Assembly (NCBI GenBank): GCA_963765955.1
Contig: CAVXYA010000002.1
Coordinates: 496,001-560,000 of the forward strand
DNA: 64,000 nucleotides
Source of the DNA: JAXDMK01 sp963765955
GTDB taxonomy: Bacteria > Actinomycetota > Acidimicrobiia > Acidimicrobiales > AC-14
Direction of reading: 5' to 3'
Part shown: positions 1-9,000 of the stretch, in pieces
How the letters are laid out: each line of letters opens with the position of its first letter
Position numbering within the stretch: the first letter of the stretch is position 1
Program-made: the position numbers and the translations under genes
The notes under the pieces: generated by a model
The model's input: the letters and a program-made list of their open reading frames with translations, nothing else
Told to the model about the DNA's origin: nothing
Databases searched by the model: none

Positions 1-64
1 GACATGGTGTCCCCCCCTCGCCACCGTCAAAGAGTCCTTTGCCGGTCCGGAAATACAGATTCTC

Positions 65-70
65 TACTAT
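65..70 (+). promoter_or_regulatory. -10 box of the TPR/CHAT gene
   Basis: TACTAT fits the TAnnnT -10 pattern and lies 8 nt before the ATG at 79, so the transcript probably starts at or next to the start codon (leaderless). No convincing -35 is seen. Confidence 0.45.
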
Positions 71-78
71 TGCGACAA

Positions 79-2764
79 ATGGCGTCATCGGCGGCCGTGC
101 TCGACGAGATCCGGAGCCTGACCGAGCGTCGCCACCGGGACCCGGCGAGCGTCCTCCTCCGGGTGACGGAGCTCATGGCCGACAGCGAGGACCCGCGCGT
201 CGAGGCCGCCGGGCGGCTGGCCGCCGGACTCGCCCTCCAGGAGGTCGGACGCATCAGGGACGCCGTCGCCAGCTTCCGCCGGGGCGTGGAGACGAGTGTG
301 AGCCATGGCCTGAACGACCAGGAGGTGCTGGGCCGGGCCCAGCTCGCCGTCGCCCTCCTCAACCTGGGCGAGGCGACGAACGCCGAGCAGGAGATCACCC
401 GGGCTCGGGCCGTGGCGCCGAAGTCGGTCCGGGGCGTCGTCGAGATGCTGTGGGGGCTGATCCTGCTGCGCACCGGCCGCCTCGACGACGCCATGGCCGC
501 CTACCGCCAGTCGTTGCGGTGGCTGGCCCAGGTGGGCGACGAGGTGTCGATGGGGCGGGTGCGCATCAACCGGGGCCTCGTCCTCGCCTACCAGGGCGAG
601 CTCGACGCCGCCCTCGACGACTTCGTCTTCGCCGAGCGGGTGGCGGTGGAGCACCAGCTCCCGGCCATGGCCGCCATGGCCGCCCACAACATCGGGTTCA
701 CCCATGGTCGCCGGGGCAGCCTGCCCGATGCCCTGGCCGCCTTCGAGCGGGCCGAGCAGGCGTACTGCGCCCTCGAGACGCCCCACCGGTTCCTGGCCGT
801 GCTGCAGGCCGACCGGTGCCACGTCCTGCTCCTCGCCGGGCTCGTCCACGACGCCCGCACCGCGGCCGAAGCGGCGGTGGCCGCCCTCGAGCAGGTGGAC
901 GAGGTGCAGCTCAGCGAGGCCCGCCTGCTGCTGGCCCGCACCCTGCTGGCCGACGGCGCCTACGACCGGGCGGCCACGGAGGCCACGACCGCGGCCCGGA
1001 GCTTCCAGACGCTTCGCCGTGGGCCGTGGGCGGCCCAGGCCCGGTACGTCGCCATCCAGGCCGAGGTCCTCGCCCTCCAGGACCAGGGCCTGCCGCCACC
1101 GGAGATGCTCCGGCGGGGACGGCGCATCGCCACCGAGCTGGAGGCCCAGGGCTGGCCGGTGGAGGCCCTGCACGTCCGTACGTTCGTGGCCCGCATGGCC
1201 CTGGCCCTGGGACGACCGGCGCTGGCCCGCACCGAGCTGGCCCAGGCGGCCGCGGCCCGGTTCCGGGGCACGGCCGACCTCCGAGCCCAGGCGTGGCACG
1301 CGGCCGCCCTGCTCCGCCTGGCCGACGGCGACAACGCCGGCGCCAAGCGGGCCCTCTCCCGGGGCATCGCGGTGGTCGACGAGTACCGGTCGACGTTGGG
1401 GGCGTCCGAATTGCGGGCTAACGCCGCCAGCCACGTCTCCGACCTGGCCCGGCTCGGCATCCAACTGGCCCTGGCCGACGGCCGGCCGGCCGAGGTTCTG
1501 CGCTGGGCCGACCGGTGCCGGGCGGGAGCGATGCACCAGGTGACGGTGCGACCGCCGCCGGACGAGTCCCTGGCCGCGGCCCTGGCCGAGCTGCGCCGGG
1601 TGCGGGCCGAGCTGCGGGAGGCGTCGCTCGGGGGCGACGACTCGCCGGAGGCAGTGGCCCGGGCCGCCGCCCTGGAGGAGTCGGTGCGCAACCGCACTCG
1701 CCAGGTCCGCCAGGACCGGACGGGCGAGGCCGGCCGGATCGACGTCGGCCGGATCGATGTCGGCGTCCTGCGGCGGGCGCTGGGGTCCCGCGCCCTCGTC
1801 GAGTACGTCACCCACGAGGAGCGGCTGTACGCGGTGACGATCGTGCGAAGACGGGTCCGGCTGCGGGAGCTGGGCGATACGGCGCCCGTCGCCCAGGAGA
1901 AGGCGTACCTCATGTTCGCTCTCCGCCGCCTCCTCCTCGGTCGCACCCGGGGACTCGGGGCAGACGTCCTGGCGCCGACCGCGGCCCGGCTCGACGAGCT
2001 GCTCCTTGCCCCCCTCGGGCTCGACGTGGGCGCGCCCGTGGTGGTGGTTCCCACCGGGCTCCTCCACGGCTTGCCGTGGTCCTGCCTCCCCAGCCTCGCC
2101 GGCCGCGACGCCACCATTGCCCCCAGCGCCGCCCTGTGGCTCCGGGACGCTGGCCGGAGCCCGACCCACGCCCACCACGGCCACATCGACCCCCGCCGAC
2201 CCGCGGGTCGCCCTGGTCGCCGGGCCCCAGCTGCCGGGCGCCGAGGCCGAGGTCCGGGAGCTGGCCTCCCTCTACCCCGGGGCCGAGGTCCTGGTCGGCC
2301 CGGAGGCCACCACGGCCAACGTCCTGGCGGCCATGGAACGGGCCGACATCGTCCACCTGGCCGCCCACGGTCACTTCCGGGCCGACAGCCCGCTGTTCTC
2401 CTCTCTCCTGCTGGCCGACGGCCCGCTCACCGTCTACGACGTCGAGCGGGTCCGGGCCGCGCCCCGCCTCGTCGTTCTCTCCGCGTGCGAGGCCGCCGTC
2501 GCCGCCGTGAGGACCGGCGACGAGCTGCTCGGCACCGCATCCGCCCTGCTCGGCCTGGGTGTGGGCTCGGTCGTGGCGCCCGTCTTCGCCGTCCCCGACG
2601 CCGCCACCACTCCCCTCATGGTCGCCTTCCACCGGGAGCTGCTCGCCGGTCGCACCCCGGCGGCGGCCCTGGCTCGGGCAGCCGACGGGCAGGACCCGGC
2701 GGCGGTCGCCGCCTTCTTATGCATCGGCCGCAACGACGAGGCACCGGACTCGCCGCCGGGCTGA
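79..2764 (+). CDS. TPR-repeat protein with C-terminal CHAT protease-like domain, frameshifted
   Basis: The first 500 or so residues are Ala/Leu-rich helical repeats of TPR type. The last third is a CHAT domain (caspase-like fold), with the histidine region HLAAHGHF and the cysteine region VVLSACEA, as in the CHAT catalytic dyad. The frame breaks at about 2165-2200: the frame from 79 runs to the segment ending LWLRDAG, and the conserved RVALVAGPQL onward is in another frame ending at 2764. ATG 79 is preferred to ATG 4 because a leaderless -10 box lies 8 nt upstream. It lies 57 nt before an ECF sigma gene. CHAT proteins act as proteases or scaffolds in several bacterial systems; the target here is unknown. 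The frameshift may be an assembly error. Confidence 0.8.
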
Positions 2765-2808
2765 CGGAGCGGGCCGCCTGCGTCCCCGCCGCGTCCGGTG
2801 CTGGCTCC

Positions 2809-2814
2809 TACGAT
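2809..2814 (+). promoter_or_regulatory. -10 box of the ECF sigma gene
   Basis: TACGAT lies 7 nt before GTG 2822, which fits a leaderless start and argues against the in-frame ATG at 2813, which overlaps the box itself. Confidence 0.45.
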
Positions 2815-2821
2815 GGGGCCC

Positions 2822-3418
2822 GTGACGGCACCGGACGAGCCGACAGCGGGCGACCTCGTCCTGGCCGCCCGCAAGGGTGACGCGGAGGCCTGGGACGCTC
2901 TGGTCGATCGGTTCGCGGGGCGGGTGCGGGCCGTGGCCCGGTCCTTCCGCTTGAGCGAGGCCGACGCCGAGGACGTGTCCCAGGTCACCTGGCTGCGGCT
3001 GGTGGCCAACCTCGACAACATTCGGGATCCGGAGCGGGTCGGCGCCTGGCTGGTCACCACCGCCTCCCACGAGGCCCTCCGCCTCATCCGCCGAGCCGGT
3101 CGCCACGGGGTGGGTGACGAAGGGTGGGAGGAGGCGATCGTCAGCACCGACCCCGAGGCCGACACGCGCCTGCTGGTGGCCGAGCGCGACCAGGCCCTTT
3201 TGAAGGCCATGGGCATGCTCTCGGCAGGGTGCCAGCGGCTGCTGCGGCTGCTGTCAGCCGACCCGCCCCCCAGCTACGAGGAGGTGAGCGCGGTGCTCGA
3301 CATGCGCCCCGGCAGCATCGGTCCCACCCGCCGCCGCTGCCTGGATCACCTCCGCGTGCAACTTGCGCGTATCACGGGCGAAGGTGGAGGTTCCTCCTGG
3401 GTAGGGGGAAACCAATGA
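2822..3418 (+). CDS. ECF-type sigma-70 family RNA polymerase sigma factor
   Basis: A protein of about 198 residues with sigma region 2 (DALVDRFAGRVRAVARSF, then DAEDVSQVTWLRL) and region 4 (LLRLLSADPPPSYEEVSAVLDM) as a helix-turn-helix. This is the normal two-domain size of an ECF factor, with no extra C-terminal domain. GTG 2822 is chosen from the leaderless -10 box. Its stop overlaps the next gene by 4 nt (ATGA), so the two are co-translated. Group ECF sigmas next to CHAT/TPR genes recur in Actinobacteria; the regulon is not deducible from this sequence. The downstream partner does not look like a zinc anti-sigma factor. Confidence 0.85.
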   Translation: MTAPDEPTAGDLVLAARKGDAEAWDALVDRFAGRVRAVARSFRLSEADAEDVSQVTWLRLVANLDNIRDPERVGAWLVTTASHEALRLIRRAGRHGVGDEGWEEAIVSTDPEADTRLLVAERDQALLKAMGMLSAGCQRLLRLLSADPPPSYEEVSAVLDMRPGSIGPTRRRCLDHLRVQLARITGEGGGSSWVGGNQ

Positions 3419-3888
3419 CCGACGACATGACGAACCACACGACAGACGCCGAGGACGACCTACTCTTGGCCGAGCTGCGGGCCGCTGTCAAACGAATTGA
3501 TCCGGTGCCGGTGGAGACGGTGGCCGCCGCCCGGTCGAGCTTCATGTGGCGCACCATCGACGCCGAGCTGGCCCAGCTGGCCCACGACTCGGTCGTCGAC
3601 GAGCCCGCCCTGACGAGAGGCGTGGCCGCCCCCGCCCTCCTCACCTTCGAGTCCGCCGGCCTGGCCGTCGAGGTCGAGATCATCTCGGCCGACGACGTCT
3701 GGCAGCTGCACGGCCAGCTCCTGCCGGCCCAGGGGGGCGAGGTCGAGATCCGCCACCCGGGCGGCGTCACGTCGGTGTGGGCTGACGACATGGGCCGGTT
3801 CACGGCCGATGGCCTGCCGTCAGGACCGGTCAGCCTGCGGTGCCGGGCGGGCGATTCCGCCGTCGACACCGACTGGTTCCTGGCCTGA
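3415..3888 (+). CDS. Conserved hypothetical protein coupled to the ECF sigma gene
   Basis: 157 residues starting at the ATG that overlaps the sigma stop codon. The N-terminal third is helical (LLAELRAAVKRIDPVPVETVAAARSSFMWRTIDAELA). The rest looks like a small beta-sandwich: LLTFESAGLAVEVEI, then a GEVEIRHPGG and DDMGRFTADGLPSGPVSLRC pattern resembling carboxypeptidase-regulatory-like folds. No membrane helix, signal peptide or HxxxCxxC zinc motif is present, so it is not a classical anti-sigma factor. Tight translational coupling suggests it works with the sigma factor, as regulator or adaptor (inference). Confidence 0.6.
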   Translation: MTDDMTNHTTDAEDDLLLAELRAAVKRIDPVPVETVAAARSSFMWRTIDAELAQLAHDSVVDEPALTRGVAAPALLTFESAGLAVEVEIISADDVWQLHGQLLPAQGGEVEIRHPGGVTSVWADDMGRFTADGLPSGPVSLRCRAGDSAVDTDWFLA

Positions 3889-3966
3889 CAGGGCGGTTTT
3901 CCCAGCCCCGACGTATCAAACCCTGCGCTGCCGGCTCTCAAGAGCAAGCGACACGGGAGGGGCGAG

Positions 3967-4209
3967 ATGGAAACGGCAGCACGTTCCGGTTGGATGGACA
4001 GCACGACCGCCGCCGAGGCCTGCTACCTGCTCGTCTGGGGCGGACGGGGCGCACCGAGGACCCTGGTCTTCTCCTCCGAGGACACGGCTCGGGCCGAGTT
4101 CACCAAGATCTCCCGGGCAGCGCGGGTGAAGACCCAGTGGATGGAGCTGTCCGTGGTGGCCGGTGGTGGCCGGCTGGAGCGGATCGCCTCCTACGCCCGC
4201 ATGTCGTAG
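3967..4209 (+). CDS. Small hypothetical protein, 80 aa
   Basis: Starts with ATG behind a strong Shine-Dalgarno run (GGGAGGGGCGAG). The protein has the order ACYLLVWGG, then RTLVFSSEDTARAEFTKISRAARVKTQWMEL, then RLERIASYARM, which suggests a small alpha/beta fold. No family is recognised. It is 78 nt downstream of the sigma-linked gene and may share its transcript. The strong ribosome binding site and amino-acid-like composition support real coding. Confidence 0.55.
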   Translation: METAARSGWMDSTTAAEACYLLVWGGRGAPRTLVFSSEDTARAEFTKISRAARVKTQWMELSVVAGGGRLERIASYARMS

Positions 4210-4357
4210 CTCGCAACACAAGGGTTCAACGGCGAATCCACGGCGGACGGGGCGGCGTCAACGGCGACGGCGCCCCGCCTGCTGTCGATCGGCTCTTACT
4301 CCCAGGATCGCCGTCACCGGCCCCCGATCAGCCGTCCGGGATAGTCTCCGACGCCCG

Positions 4358-5293
4358 ATGGACGAGCGCAGCGTGACGCCGCAGATCCGCACCTACTTCT
4401 GGGGGGTGGGCAGCGTCTTCGCCGGGCTGGCGGGACTGGTCCTGTTCCTGTTCCCCCAGCGTACCGAGAGCCTCTTCGCCTGGACGATCGTGCGGGGCGA
4501 CACCGCCGCCTTCATCGGCGCCCTCTTCCTCGCCGTGGGGCTGGTGTCGCTCCTCTGCTACGGCGTCCCCTCCTGGGACGACGTCCGGGTCTGCTACGCC
4601 GGCATCCTCGCCTTCGTGACGGCCATGACGGTGGCCACCCTCCTGCACCTCGACCAGTTCCACTTCGGCAGCGACGAGCCAGTCGCCCTGGTGATGGCCT
4701 GGGGGTGGACCCTGGTGTACCTGGTGGCGCCCGTCGCGGGGTGGGTGCTGCGCGTCCGCCAGCTCCACCAACTCCGTCAGCTCCGAGCGCCCGACGAGGA
4801 CGACGCCGAGGACGCGCCGGACGGGGGCCGGGGCGTCGTTCCGGGCGGCACCCTCATCCTCCCCGGCCTGCGGAGCCTGTACGTCGTCCAGGGGGTGCTG
4901 CTGATCCTCCTGGCGGTGGTGCTGTTCGTGACCCCAGGCACGGCCGACACCCTCTGGCCGTGGCCCCTCACGCCACTCACCGCCCGAGCGATCGCCAGCT
5001 TCCTCCTCGGCTTCGGCATCATGCTGCTGGGTGCGGGACGGGACGACGTGGCCGAGCGGCTGGAGCCGATGTGCGCCGCCTGCTGGTGGCTGGCCGTGCT
5101 CACGGGCATGGCCGTCACCCGCTTCGAGGGCGGCTTCGAGGTGAGCTCGGTGGCGGGGATCCTGTTCTGCGTGGTCACCGTGAGCCTGTTCATCGGCGGA
5201 CTGGCGGGCGAGCTGGCCGCCCGCCGCCTACGGCCCTCGGCCGACCCCCCGGACGAGCCGTCCGCCGGGCCCGGGACGCCCGCCGGCCGATGA
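4358..5293 (+). CDS. Polytopic integral membrane protein
   Basis: About 311 residues with eight predicted membrane helices in two sets of four, separated by an acidic cytoplasmic or extracellular loop (DEDDAEDAPDGG). Helices include SVFAGLAGLVLFLF, FIGALFLAVGLVSLLCYGV, YVVQGVLLILLAVVLFV and GILFCVVTVSLFIGGLAGE. The two halves look alike, pointing to internal duplication. TAGTCT lies 10 nt before ATG 4358, giving an almost leaderless start. No transporter or enzyme motif is recognised and the function is unknown. It converges with the gene ending at 5337 across a strong hairpin. Confidence 0.65.
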   Translation: MDERSVTPQIRTYFWGVGSVFAGLAGLVLFLFPQRTESLFAWTIVRGDTAAFIGALFLAVGLVSLLCYGVPSWDDVRVCYAGILAFVTAMTVATLLHLDQFHFGSDEPVALVMAWGWTLVYLVAPVAGWVLRVRQLHQLRQLRAPDEDDAEDAPDGGRGVVPGGTLILPGLRSLYVVQGVLLILLAVVLFVTPGTADTLWPWPLTPLTARAIASFLLGFGIMLLGAGRDDVAERLEPMCAACWWLAVLTGMAVTRFEGGFEVSSVAGILFCVVTVSLFIGGLAGELAARRLRPSADPPDEPSAGPGTPAGR

Positions 5294-5298
5294 CCCGA

Positions 5299-5325
5299 CC
5301 GGGCTGGGCGGCCGACCCAGCCCGG
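5299..5325. terminator. Bidirectional terminator hairpin
   Basis: A perfect 10-bp stem (CCGGGCTGGG with CCCAGCCCGG) and a 7-nt loop sit exactly between two convergent genes ending at 5293 and 5337. There is no U-tract, as is usual for high-GC actinobacterial terminators. Confidence 0.6.
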
Positions 5326-5336
5326 ATCGTGGCTGG

Positions 5337-6296
5337 TCAGGCGGGCTTGGGCCGGCCCAAATCGAGGTCGTTGTCCTCGATGAACTCCTGCATCGCGACC
5401 CGCTCCTGGCGGCTCAGGCGGCGTTGCGCCCCCTGCGGGGGCTGGGGCGGCACGGGGAAGCCGAGCATGGCGGCCATGGTGACCAGCACCCGGTCGTAGC
5501 GGCCGAGGGCGTCCGTCCAGTCCTCGGCCTTGGTGGGCCAGTAGTGGTTGCGGGTGGTGGTGAAGCTGTCGATCTCGGCCTGGATGGTGCGGGCCTGGCC
5601 GGCCAGCAGGGCCAGGTCGGACCGCAGCCGGTCGCCCGAGCTCTGCTCCGGCTCCTCCCCCGCCTCGTCCCCCGCCGCCCCCTCCCCCGCGGCATCGCCG
5701 CCGGGCACGTCGGCCAGCTCGCCCGTGCCCAGCGGGTCGCGCCCGGTGAGGGCCAGCAGCTCGGTCTGGCGGTCGGCGCCCGCCGGCACCTTGATCGCGG
5801 GTCCGAAGGCGCCCGCCCCGCGCCACATCTCGGCCTGGGGCGAGAGGTAGGCGTAGGCGAAATCGACCAGCTCAGCGTCGAGGTGCTCGTCCCCGCCGAT
5901 GGCCCGGGCCAGGTCCCAGGCGTGGACGACGTGGTCGGTGGTGACCTGGGCGAGGTAGTCCTCGCCGGTGATGTCGCCGAAGGACACGTGGACGACCCGG
6001 AGGGGCACGTCGTCGTCCTTGCAGGCGGCCATGGCCGCCACGGCCACGTCGGTCCACGCGCCATAGGGGTCGTCGCCCAGCTGGTCGCCCTCGAACCGGT
6101 CGCCCACCTCCTCGATGGTGAGCCCCTCGAGCAGCGGCGGCACCCACTGGTTCTCGTTCAGGACGTGGTTGACCAGGGCCCGCACGTCCCACTCGGCGGC
6201 GGGCGTGGGCTGGTTCCACTGCTCGCCCGACACCATCCGGACGCGGGCGCCGAACTCGTCGACCGCCCGCCGGTACAGCCCGATCACGTCGGCCAT
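5337..6296 (-). CDS. TIGR03086-like mycothiol-dependent metal-binding enzyme with C-terminal extension
   Basis: The N-terminal 200 residues match the DinB/maleylpyruvate isomerase superfamily as found in Actinobacteria: an early VRALVNHVLNE helix with a metal-binding His, then TTDHVVHAWDLARAIG with the D-H-H pattern. Members use or are predicted to use mycothiol and a divalent metal. An acidic linker (GEGAAGDEAGEEPEQ) joins an extra region of about 100 residues that looks helical (LALLAGQARTIQAEIDSF, YDRVLVTMAAMLGF) and is not part of the usual family. The start is supported by GGAGG 8 nt upstream. The substrate is unknown. Confidence 0.7.
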   Translation of the reverse strand: MADVIGLYRRAVDEFGARVRMVSGEQWNQPTPAAEWDVRALVNHVLNENQWVPPLLEGLTIEEVGDRFEGDQLGDDPYGAWTDVAVAAMAACKDDDVPLRVVHVSFGDITGEDYLAQVTTDHVVHAWDLARAIGGDEHLDAELVDFAYAYLSPQAEMWRGAGAFGPAIKVPAGADRQTELLALTGRDPLGTGELADVPGGDAAGEGAAGDEAGEEPEQSSGDRLRSDLALLAGQARTIQAEIDSFTTTRNHYWPTKAEDWTDALGRYDRVLVTMAAMLGFPVPPQPPQGAQRRLSRQERVAMQEFIEDNDLDLGRPKPA

Positions 6297-6352
6297 GGCA
6301 ACACCTCCGCTACGTGATTACCACCTCGGCCGGGTGCCGCGCACGGTGGGAA

Positions 6353-7189
6353 CTAGGTATCGATGCCGAGGAGGCGGGCCCGGGTGACGGCCCGGGCGCC
6401 GCGCATGAGGCCGAGGATGGCGACCGTCCAGGCGATGGCGCCCACCACCAGCCCCGAGCGGCTGGCGCCCAGGAGAGCGCCGGTGGACTGTCCGTAGGAG
6501 AGGACGATGAGGGGCAGGGTGACCAGTCCCGACGCCTGTTGGGCGGCGGCCGCGCTCTTGACCCGGGCCGACAGCCGCAGCACCACCGAAAGGGTGATGG
6601 CCAGGAACGGAGGCACGACCCAGAGCATGAGCACCCACCAGGCCCGGGTCGGGAAGAACCATCCGCCCACGTTGGGGCCGACGATGACGTTGACGGCGAG
6701 GGAGTAGATGGCGAAGCCGACGAGGGTGGTGAGGTAGCCGGGGAGGAGGCTGGCGATCAGCTTGCCCAGGTAGATCTCCCGCTCGGAGGCGGGCGAGTGG
6801 GCCAGGAACTCGCCGGTGCCCTTCTCCTTCTCCCCCACCAGGGTGTTCGCTCCCACCGCGGTCGAGATGGTCATGGGGACGATGACGGCCAGGGGGGCGA
6901 AGAGGTAGACGGCCAGGGCGTAGGTGGTGCGGTCGGCCGCGGTGGCACCCCGCACCGCCTCCTGGGCCTTCTGGGGCAGCAGCTCGAGGGCGGCCGACAC
7001 CTTGGAGATGGTCGGGACGTCGCCCAGGTTGGTGATCGTCAGCAGCAGGATGACGGGGATCACGACGAAGAACAGGGCGGCCAGGACCAGCATCGGGGCC
7101 CAGAAGTCGGGGCTCTTGGCCAGCTGCAGGAGGTCGTTGCGGGCGACGGCCCGCACCCGGGACCAGTTCATCCGTGGCGTCGACCTCAT
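6353..7189 (-). CDS. ABC-2 type exporter permease
   Basis: A membrane protein of 278 residues with about six helices (FWAPMLVLAALFFVVIPVILLLTI, FAPLAVIVPMTISTAVGANTLVGEKEKGT, LLPGYLTTLVGFAIYSLAVNVIV). The VGEKEKGTGEFLAHSPASEREIYLGK loop is typical of ABC-2 permeases, in which the first cytoplasmic loop contains E-x-E-x-GT. Its ATG overlaps the stop of the upstream ATPase gene by 4 nt, so the two form one exporter. The substrate is unknown. Confidence 0.85.
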   Translation of the reverse strand: MRSTPRMNWSRVRAVARNDLLQLAKSPDFWAPMLVLAALFFVVIPVILLLTITNLGDVPTISKVSAALELLPQKAQEAVRGATAADRTTYALAVYLFAPLAVIVPMTISTAVGANTLVGEKEKGTGEFLAHSPASEREIYLGKLIASLLPGYLTTLVGFAIYSLAVNVIVGPNVGGWFFPTRAWWVLMLWVVPPFLAITLSVVLRLSARVKSAAAAQQASGLVTLPLIVLSYGQSTGALLGASRSGLVVGAIAWTVAILGLMRGARAVTRARLLGIDT

Positions 7190-8184
7190 CGCGGGGGCCC
7201 TCCGCCACCCGCCCGCCGGACCCGCAGGTAGAGCTCCTCCAGCGACGGCTCGTGGGGACTGACCTTGGTCAGGCGGACGCCGACCGCGGCCAGGTTGGCC
7301 ACCAGGCCCGGCACCCGGGCCCGGTCGTCGACCTGGACCTCGGCCTGGCCGCCGGTGCGGGTGTAGCTGACGACCCCGTCCATCAGCCGGAGGCGGTCGA
7401 GGCTGGCGCCGTCCTCCGCCCCGAACACGACCACCGGATGGGGCCAGAACTGGCGCATCAGCTCCTCCGGGGGACCGGCCATGACCGTCACCCCCTCGTC
7501 CATCATCACCACCTCGTCAGCCAGGCCCTCGGCCTCGAGCAGGAGGTGGGTGCACATCACCACCGTCTTGCCGTCGGCGGCCATGCCGTCCACCAGGGCC
7601 AGCACCGCGTAGGCGGACTCGGGGTCGAGGCCCGACGTGGGCTCGTCGAGGAGGAGCAGGTCGGGGTCGTGGAGGACGGCCCGGGCCAGGGCCAGGCGGG
7701 TCTTCATCCCCGTCGAGTAGCCGCCCACTCGGAGGTCGAGCGACTCCTCGATGCCGAAGCGGGCGGCCGCGTCCTCCACCTTGGCCTGCGCCTGCCGGCC
7801 GAGGCCGAACAGCTCGGCTGCGAAGCGGAGGTTCTCCCGTCCGGTGAGGCGGTCGTAGAGGGCGGGCTTGGCCGCCACCACGCCGCACCGGCGCCGGACC
7901 TGCTCACCGTCAGCGCCGGCCGGGTCGAGCCCGAAGACACGGGCGCGGCCGGCCTCGGTGGTGAGGGCACCGGTGATGACCCGCAGGGCGGTGGTCTTCC
8001 CTGCCCCGTTGGGGCCCACCAGGACGGTCACCGATCCGGCGGGAACCGACAGGGTGAGGGCGGCCAGGCCGGTGGCGGGCCCGAACATGCGCCGGACGCC
8101 GTCCAGCTCGACGACCGCGGCCGGTGACCCGGCGCTCGCGCCGTCGGGACCAGAGACCGCTTCGTGGCGTACTGACATGCGCAT
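7186..8184 (-). CDS. ABC transporter ATP-binding protein
   Basis: Carries Walker A (GPNGAGKTT), a signature loop in the variant form YSTGMKTRLALARA, Walker B (LLLLDEPTSGLDP) and the switch His (CTHLL). About 330 residues with a C-terminal tail typical of ABC-2 exporter ATPases. The longest reading frame reaches 8274, but the ATG pair at 8184/8178 is more sensible because the extra N-terminal residues look non-coding. Overlaps its permease gene by 4 nt. Divergent from the DsbA-like gene at 8273. Confidence 0.85.
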   Translation of the reverse strand: MRMSVRHEAVSGPDGASAGSPAAVVELDGVRRMFGPATGLAALTLSVPAGSVTVLVGPNGAGKTTALRVITGALTTEAGRARVFGLDPAGADGEQVRRRCGVVAAKPALYDRLTGRENLRFAAELFGLGRQAQAKVEDAAARFGIEESLDLRVGGYSTGMKTRLALARAVLHDPDLLLLDEPTSGLDPESAYAVLALVDGMAADGKTVVMCTHLLLEAEGLADEVVMMDEGVTVMAGPPEELMRQFWPHPVVVFGAEDGASLDRLRLMDGVVSYTRTGGQAEVQVDDRARVPGLVANLAAVGVRLTKVSPHEPSLEELYLRVRRAGGGGPPR

Positions 8185-8272
8185 GTGCACTCGCCTACAA
8201 GATCGACCTTCGCCGCCAAGACCTTGAGGACGGCGGGATGCGTATGGCCATTGGCGTTGTTGACAAGAGATC

Positions 8273-8986
8273 ATGAGAGTCGAGATCTGGTCCGACGTCG
8301 TCTGTCCCTGGTGCTACATCGGCAAGCGCCGCTTCGAGTCCGCCCTGGCCCGCTTCGAGCACCGGGACGAGGTCGAGGTCGTCTGGCGGGCCTTCGAGCT
8401 CGACCCGGCCGGCCCCATCGAGCGGGAGGGGGCCTACACCGACCGCCTGGCATCGAAGTACGGCGTGCTGCTGTCGGAGGCGGAGGCGATGGTCGAGCGC
8501 ATGACGCGCACCGGCGACGACGAGGGCGTCGACATGCGCTTCGATCTGGCCCGCCCGGGCAACACCTTCGACGCCCACCGCCTCATCCACCTGGGCCTGG
8601 AGCGGGGCGTGCAGGACGCGGTCAAGGAGCGGCTGCTGGCCGCCACCTTCACCGAGGGCCGCCCCATCGGCCGGGCCGACACCCTGGTCGAGCTGGCGGT
8701 CGAGGCCGGCCTCGTTGAGGACGAGGCCCGTGAGGTCCTCAGTGGCGACCGGTTCGCGGCCGAGGTCCGGGCCGACGAGCAGCTGGCCCGGTCGCTGGGG
8801 ATCACCGCGGTGCCGTTCTTCGTCGTCGACCGCGCCTATGGGGTACCCGGTGCCCAGAACCCCGACGTCCTCCTCGACGTGCTCCGCCAGGCGTGGGGCG
8901 AGGGCCGTCCGGCAGCGGCGGCCGCGGTCGCCGACCCCGCCGCCGCCCACGATGAAGCGTGCGAAGGCGACACCTGCGCGGTGTGA
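8273..8986 (+). CDS. DsbA family oxidoreductase (FrnE-like)
   Basis: 237 residues with a thioredoxin-like fold. The active-site CPWC is at residues 11-14 within SDVVCPWCYIGKR, and the cis-proline loop is GITAVPFFVVD. The inserted helical domain (ANTFDAHRLIHLGLERG-like segment) and the spacing match FrnE-type DsbA proteins, which act in the cytosol; there is no signal peptide. Known members have disulfide oxidoreductase or glutathione/mycothiol-linked activity. The His/Cys-rich tail ends HDEACEGDTCAV, which could bind metal or form an extra disulfide. Confidence 0.88.
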   Translation: MRVEIWSDVVCPWCYIGKRRFESALARFEHRDEVEVVWRAFELDPAGPIEREGAYTDRLASKYGVLLSEAEAMVERMTRTGDDEGVDMRFDLARPGNTFDAHRLIHLGLERGVQDAVKERLLAATFTEGRPIGRADTLVELAVEAGLVEDEAREVLSGDRFAAEVRADEQLARSLGITAVPFFVVDRAYGVPGAQNPDVLLDVLRQAWGEGRPAAAAAVADPAAAHDEACEGDTCAV

Positions 8987-8988
8987 CG

Positions 8989-8994
8989 GATACT
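8989..8994 (+). promoter_or_regulatory. -10 box of the lipoprotein gene
   Basis: GATACT lies 6 nt before ATG 9001, consistent with a leaderless transcript. Confidence 0.35.
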
Positions 8995-9000
8995 GGCAGG

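Noticed and set aside
85..2184. Long open frame of 699 codons on the minus strand opposite the TPR/CHAT gene
   Set aside because: Its product is low-complexity Gly/Arg/Pro/Gln with no motif; it is an antisense shadow of a high-GC gene.
2813..2815. ATG as start of the ECF sigma factor
   Set aside because: It overlaps the likely -10 box; GTG 2822 fits a leaderless start and the usual ECF N-terminus.
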